Assembly: GCA_010030955.1 (NCBI GenBank)
Contig: RHBP01000075.1
Location: 1-8,230 of the forward strand
Direction of reading: 5' to 3'
DNA: 8,230 nt
DNA from: Synechococcaceae bacterium WBB_10_009
Lineage (GTDB): Bacteria; Cyanobacteriota; Cyanobacteriia; PCC-6307; Cyanobiaceae
In this document: one piece after another, positions 6,456 through 8,230 of the stretch
Position numbering within the stretch: position 1 is the first letter of the stretch
Layout of the letters: each line of letters begins with the position of its first letter
Notes under the pieces: model-generated
What the model was told of the DNA's origin: nothing
Database searches by the model: none
Seen by the model: the letters and a program-made list of their open reading frames with translations, nothing else
Program-made: the position numbers and the translations under genes

Positions 6456-6977
6456 TCAGTCGAGCCCCTGCCAGAAACTGGCGTCGAGCTCGTAGCCCAG
6501 CACCGCCGCCATCTGCTCGAGGTTGCCGCGGGCGTTGAGGCCATGGCTGCGGCACCAGTGATCCAGCAGGAACAGCCGGTGGGTCATCCACAACTCCAGG
6601 CTGTCGGGGGCAAAGCGGATCCCTTCGCTGCGGCTGAACTGGTGGGGCAGCAGCATCGCCACATGGCGGGTGAGCTGGCCGTTGCTGCGCTCCAGCAGCA
6701 GCGGCAGCCAGGGGCAGAGGGCATCGGCCCGCAGGCTCCAGAGGCGCAGCTCCGGGATCTCCGAGAGCTCACGGGGATCGTCGGCCTGGCGGGGCCATTG
6801 GAAGTCGAGGTTGAGCTGGCCGCTGTGGCTAAGCAGCACCTGGGGCTCCAGGCTGAACCAGGCCTCGAGGGGCGCCAGGCTGCGCTGCTGCACCGCATCG
6901 GCGCTGATCGTCAGCGGGGCCGCCGCCGGTGCTGGGGCAGTGGAATGCTCGTGGGAACCCACAGCGGTGGCCGGCAT
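6456..6977 (-). CDS. crr6: CRR6-like (DUF1817) NDH-1 assembly factor
   Basis: A 173-residue soluble protein that I recognise as the cyanobacterial homologue of chlororespiratory reduction 6. In plants and Synechocystis this family is needed to mature NdhI for assembly of the NDH-1 complex, which drives cyclic electron flow and respiration. Seen: DDPRELSEIPELRLWSLRADA, the strongest family signature; PWLPLLLER; the LLPHQFSRSEGI block; LELWMTHRLFLLDHW; and the C-terminal LEQMAAVLGYELD. No signal peptide or TM segment is visible. The ATG at 6977 gives a short Ala/Pro-rich leader before the conserved part; no convincing ribosome site precedes it, so a later start is possible. The frame extends upstream to 7511, but only as antisense to psaM and its neighbour. 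It is divergent from psaM across 126 bp, a sensible pairing with other photosynthetic electron-transport genes. Family assignment is by memory of motifs. Confidence 0.83.
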   Translation of the reverse strand: MPATAVGSHEHSTAPAPAAAPLTISADAVQQRSLAPLEAWFSLEPQVLLSHSGQLNLDFQWPRQADDPRELSEIPELRLWSLRADALCPWLPLLLERSNGQLTRHVAMLLPHQFSRSEGIRFAPDSLELWMTHRLFLLDHWCRSHGLNARGNLEQMAAVLGYELDASFWQGLD

Positions 6978-7045
6978 CAGCCGCAGACCGTAGCCACGGG
7001 CGGCGACATCCGGGTATCGAGCTGTGACAGGCCCGCCCCGGGGGG

Positions 7046-7074
7046 CTGCCAAGCCCGGCACACCGGGGGACAAT
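7046..7074 (+). promoter_or_regulatory. Candidate sigma70-type promoter for psaM
   Basis: CTGCCA (7046-7051) and GACAAT (7069-7074) match -35 and -10 hexamers at 4 of 6 positions each and are separated by exactly 17 bases. A start near 7081 would leave a leader of about 23 bases before psaM. The spacer contains a perfect 5-bp inverted repeat, CCCGG (7054-7058) and CCGGG (7063-7067), with loop CACA, a possible operator. The rest of the 126-bp crr6/psaM gap (6978-7103) must also hold the crr6 start signals, but I see none clearly. Confidence 0.35.
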
Positions 7075-7103
7075 GCCCTTGCTGTGTGCTTTGGATTCCG
7101 GCC

Positions 7104-7205
7104 ATGACGTCCCTCACCCAGGCTGAAGTGCTGATTGCCCTGGTGGTGGCCGCCCACGCGGGTGTGCTCGCCGTGCGTCTCGCCGCGAGCCTCTACCGCG
7201 CCTGA
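7104..7205 (+). CDS. psaM: Photosystem I reaction centre subunit M (PsaM)
   Basis: A 33-residue single-span thylakoid protein, one of the small peripheral subunits of cyanobacterial photosystem I near the monomer-monomer contact of the trimer. Seen: LTQAEVLIALVVA, VLAVRL and a C-terminal SLYRA, which follow the pattern of other cyanobacterial PsaM (LTDTQ, ALV, VLAFRLSTELYK in Thermosynechococcus as I remember it). The middle reads AAHAGVLA, with His18 where that sequence has Leu-Pro. The ATG at 7104 is the only sensible start. The ribosome site is weak (GGATTCCGG upstream). Small size makes it easy to miss in automatic annotation. The next gene starts about 4 bp later, and por follows, so psaM probably heads a photosynthesis transcript. 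Confidence 0.93.
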   Translation: MTSLTQAEVLIALVVAAHAGVLAVRLAASLYRA

Positions 7206-7209
7206 TCCC

Positions 7210-7782
7210 TTGGCAGAACGGCAGCGGCCTGCTACAAGCGGGTCGCCATTCTCTGTCCAGGCCTTGCGTCTCACCGGTTCCGCCGCCCCCTCCAGCCGTC
7301 CGTCGAGCGGCAGCTCGAGCGGGGGCACCGCCGGACGCAGCAACCGCAGGGCTCGCCACGCCGCCCGCCCGACACCCGCTTCACCCGTGTTGATCGCCGG
7401 TGATGCGGCCGTTGCCGCCGACGCGGCGGCCAGCCATTCCGGCCTGCGGCCCTCCACCCCGGGGCAGGAGCTGATCTGCAGCCTGATCGGCCTGAGCCTG
7501 AAGGTGGGCATCGGCCTGGTGGCCCTGGTGAGCCTGGCCCGTCTGGCGGGCGCCTACCAGGAACGCCTTGATCGCTACGGCGAAATCCGCGCCGTGCTCG
7601 ACATCCAGCAGGCCAAGCTGCTCAAGGCCCAAACGCGCTTCGACCAGCTGTTCAGCACCGGCGGTGAGCAGCGGCTGATCCAGGAGCAGGACCAATGGAT
7701 CGCCCCCAACCGCATGCGGGTGGTGTGGAAACAGCCCCAGCCCTCGGGCGAAACCCCATTTCCAACTGTTGAGCAGCCCTAG
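7210..7782 (+). CDS. Uncharacterised single-TM coiled-coil membrane protein
   Basis: Not recognised as a named gene. From the TTG at 7210 it has 190 residues in four zones: a Ser/Pro/Arg/Ala-rich, probably disordered, basic tail (1-85, with SSGSSSGG and RSNRRARHAAR); a hydrophobic segment ELICSLIGLSLKVGIGLVAL plus VSLA (about 87-110) with Lys98 inside; a charged coiled-coil-like helix (115-147, YQERLDRYGEIRAVLDIQQ); and a short ending with EQDQWIAPNRMRVVW (159-173). Basic tail first suggests N-in topology, putting the coiled coil outside the cytoplasm or in the thylakoid lumen. The layout recalls DivIC/FtsB-type proteins, but I would not name it so. The frame has no ATG upstream; TTG 7210 (4 bp after the psaM stop), TTG 7264 and GTG 7387 are the start candidates, and 7387 would leave only a short tail before the membrane segment. 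That it is coding is well supported for 7450-7782. Confidence 0.75.
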   Translation: MAERQRPATSGSPFSVQALRLTGSAAPSSRPSSGSSSGGTAGRSNRRARHAARPTPASPVLIAGDAAVAADAAASHSGLRPSTPGQELICSLIGLSLKVGIGLVALVSLARLAGAYQERLDRYGEIRAVLDIQQAKLLKAQTRFDQLFSTGGEQRLIQEQDQWIAPNRMRVVWKQPQPSGETPFPTVEQP

Positions 7783-7840
7783 GCCAGCGGCGGGCTGCTG
7801 CGGGCCACTCTTTAAGTTGTTGCCCGACGAACACCGGGCC
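7772..7840 (+). terminator. Competing hairpins before por: possible terminator or attenuator
   Basis: Bases 7782-7806 can fold into an 11-bp GC-rich stem with one mismatch and two G-T pairs, loop GGC, followed by ACTCTTTAAGTTGTTG, the most T-rich run nearby; this has the shape of an intrinsic terminator. An alternative perfect 8-bp stem pairs AGCAGCCC (7772-7779, inside the preceding gene) with GGGCTGCT (7792-7799) and excludes the first. A third small stem, GCCCG (7822-7826) with CGGGC (7835-7839), sits just before the por ATG. The pairing is visible; the function is inferred. Confidence 0.4.
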
Positions 7841-7842
7841 CC

Positions 7843-8230
7843 ATGGTCAGCAGCGTCCCCAGCTCCAGCAGCAGCAACACCGGTGCTGGAGGGTCCCCGG
7901 GTGCGGTGCTGATCACCGGCACCACCTCCGGTGTGGGGCTGAATGCCACCAAGGCCCTGATCGACCGAGGCTGGACCGTGGTCACCGCCAACCGCGATCC
8001 CATCCGCGCCGCCGAAGCCGCCGATGGCCTCGGCATCCCCCGCGAGCGGCTGCACCACATCCGCATGGACCTGGGCGACCTGGAGAGCGTTCGCATCGGC
8101 GTGGAGACCCTGATCGACTCGCTGGGCTTCGGGCTGGATGCGCTGGTGATCAACGCGGCGGTGTACAAGCCGCGGCTCAAGCAGCCGGAGCGCTCCCCCC
8201 AGGGCTACGAGCTGTCGATGGCCACCAACC
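7843..8230 (+). CDS. por: Light-dependent protochlorophyllide oxidoreductase, 3'-truncated
   Basis: Reduces the C17-C18 double bond of protochlorophyllide to chlorophyllide using NADPH and light, a late step of chlorophyll synthesis. The first 129 codons are present; the enzyme is usually a little over 300 residues, so the catalytic Tyr/Lys part lies beyond the window. Seen: a Ser-rich leader of about 18 residues (MVSSVPSSSSS), the cofactor motif GAVLITGTTSGVG (20-32), ANRDP (49-53), MDLGDLESVR (75-84), LDALVINAAVYKP (98-110), where NAAVY is characteristic of POR among SDR enzymes, and QGYELSMATN at the cut, which should continue into the family's NHLGHF-like block. ATG 7843 is the natural start; no Shine-Dalgarno is evident, and a hairpin ends three bases before it. 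It lies 60 bp downstream of the membrane-protein gene on the same strand. Confidence 0.96.
   Translation, partial: MVSSVPSSSSSNTGAGGSPGAVLITGTTSGVGLNATKALIDRGWTVVTANRDPIRAAEAADGLGIPRERLHHIRMDLGDLESVRIGVETLIDSLGFGLDALVINAAVYKPRLKQPERSPQGYELSMATN

Noticed and set aside
5103..7205. A 700-codon open frame on the plus strand
   Set aside because: It crosses three recognised genes on both strands. Only its last 33 codons are meaningful, because they are psaM in the same frame.
6978..7511. N-terminal extension of the CRR6-like protein up to 7511
   Set aside because: It is antisense to psaM and the next gene and bears no resemblance to the family, whose conserved part starts after the ATG at 6977.
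1..8230. Search for CRISPR arrays, tRNAs, insertion-sequence ends or phage genes
   Set aside because: No spaced direct repeats, cloverleaf-like segments, transposase motifs or terminal inverted repeats were seen; gene spacing and composition look uniform.

Overview
The window is a compact, strongly GC-rich stretch of a picocyanobacterial chromosome (Synechococcus/Cyanobium type). This rests on psaM (photosystem I subunit M), a light-dependent protochlorophyllide reductase (por), a CRR6-type NDH-1 assembly factor and a cyanobacterial-style membrane metalloprotease lying among core metabolic genes. Twelve protein genes fill almost all of the sequence; both end genes are cut by the window edges. 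No stretch over 300 bases lacks a gene, and I see no RNA gene, CRISPR array, insertion sequence or phage gene.

Layout. (1) 1-2372, plus strand: accA (5' truncated), an SDR oxidoreductase and folE, spaced 13 and 20 bp apart, operon-like. (2) 2393-3625, minus strand: trpF followed 12 bp later by an uncharacterised exported protein with a coiled coil and an Ig-like C-terminus. Its 3' end meets folE in a 12-bp-period triplicated repeat. (3) 3682-4908, plus strand: an M50 site-2 protease, divergent from trpF across 56 bp. (4) 4848-5618, minus strand: a lipoate-protein ligase whose 3' end overlaps the protease gene by 61 bp and whose start lies 16 bp from the divergent TauE/SafE permease gene (5635-6426). 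(5) 6456-6977, minus strand: the CRR6-like gene. (6) From 7104, plus strand: psaM (33 codons), an uncharacterised one-TM coiled-coil protein, and por (5' part only).

The left half is housekeeping: malonyl-CoA formation, pterin/folate synthesis, tryptophan synthesis, lipoylation. The right half is photosynthetic: NDH-1 assembly, photosystem I and chlorophyll synthesis, with crr6 and psaM divergent from one 126-bp region and por preceded by competing hairpins.

I found no clear new defence, mobile or biosynthetic system; this looks like an ordinary core region. The items most worth a second look are the two uncharacterised proteins (2393-2917 and 7210-7782), the possible attenuator before por, the 12-bp repeat across the folE junction, and the SDR beside folE. 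All family calls come from reading motifs by eye; no database search was run.
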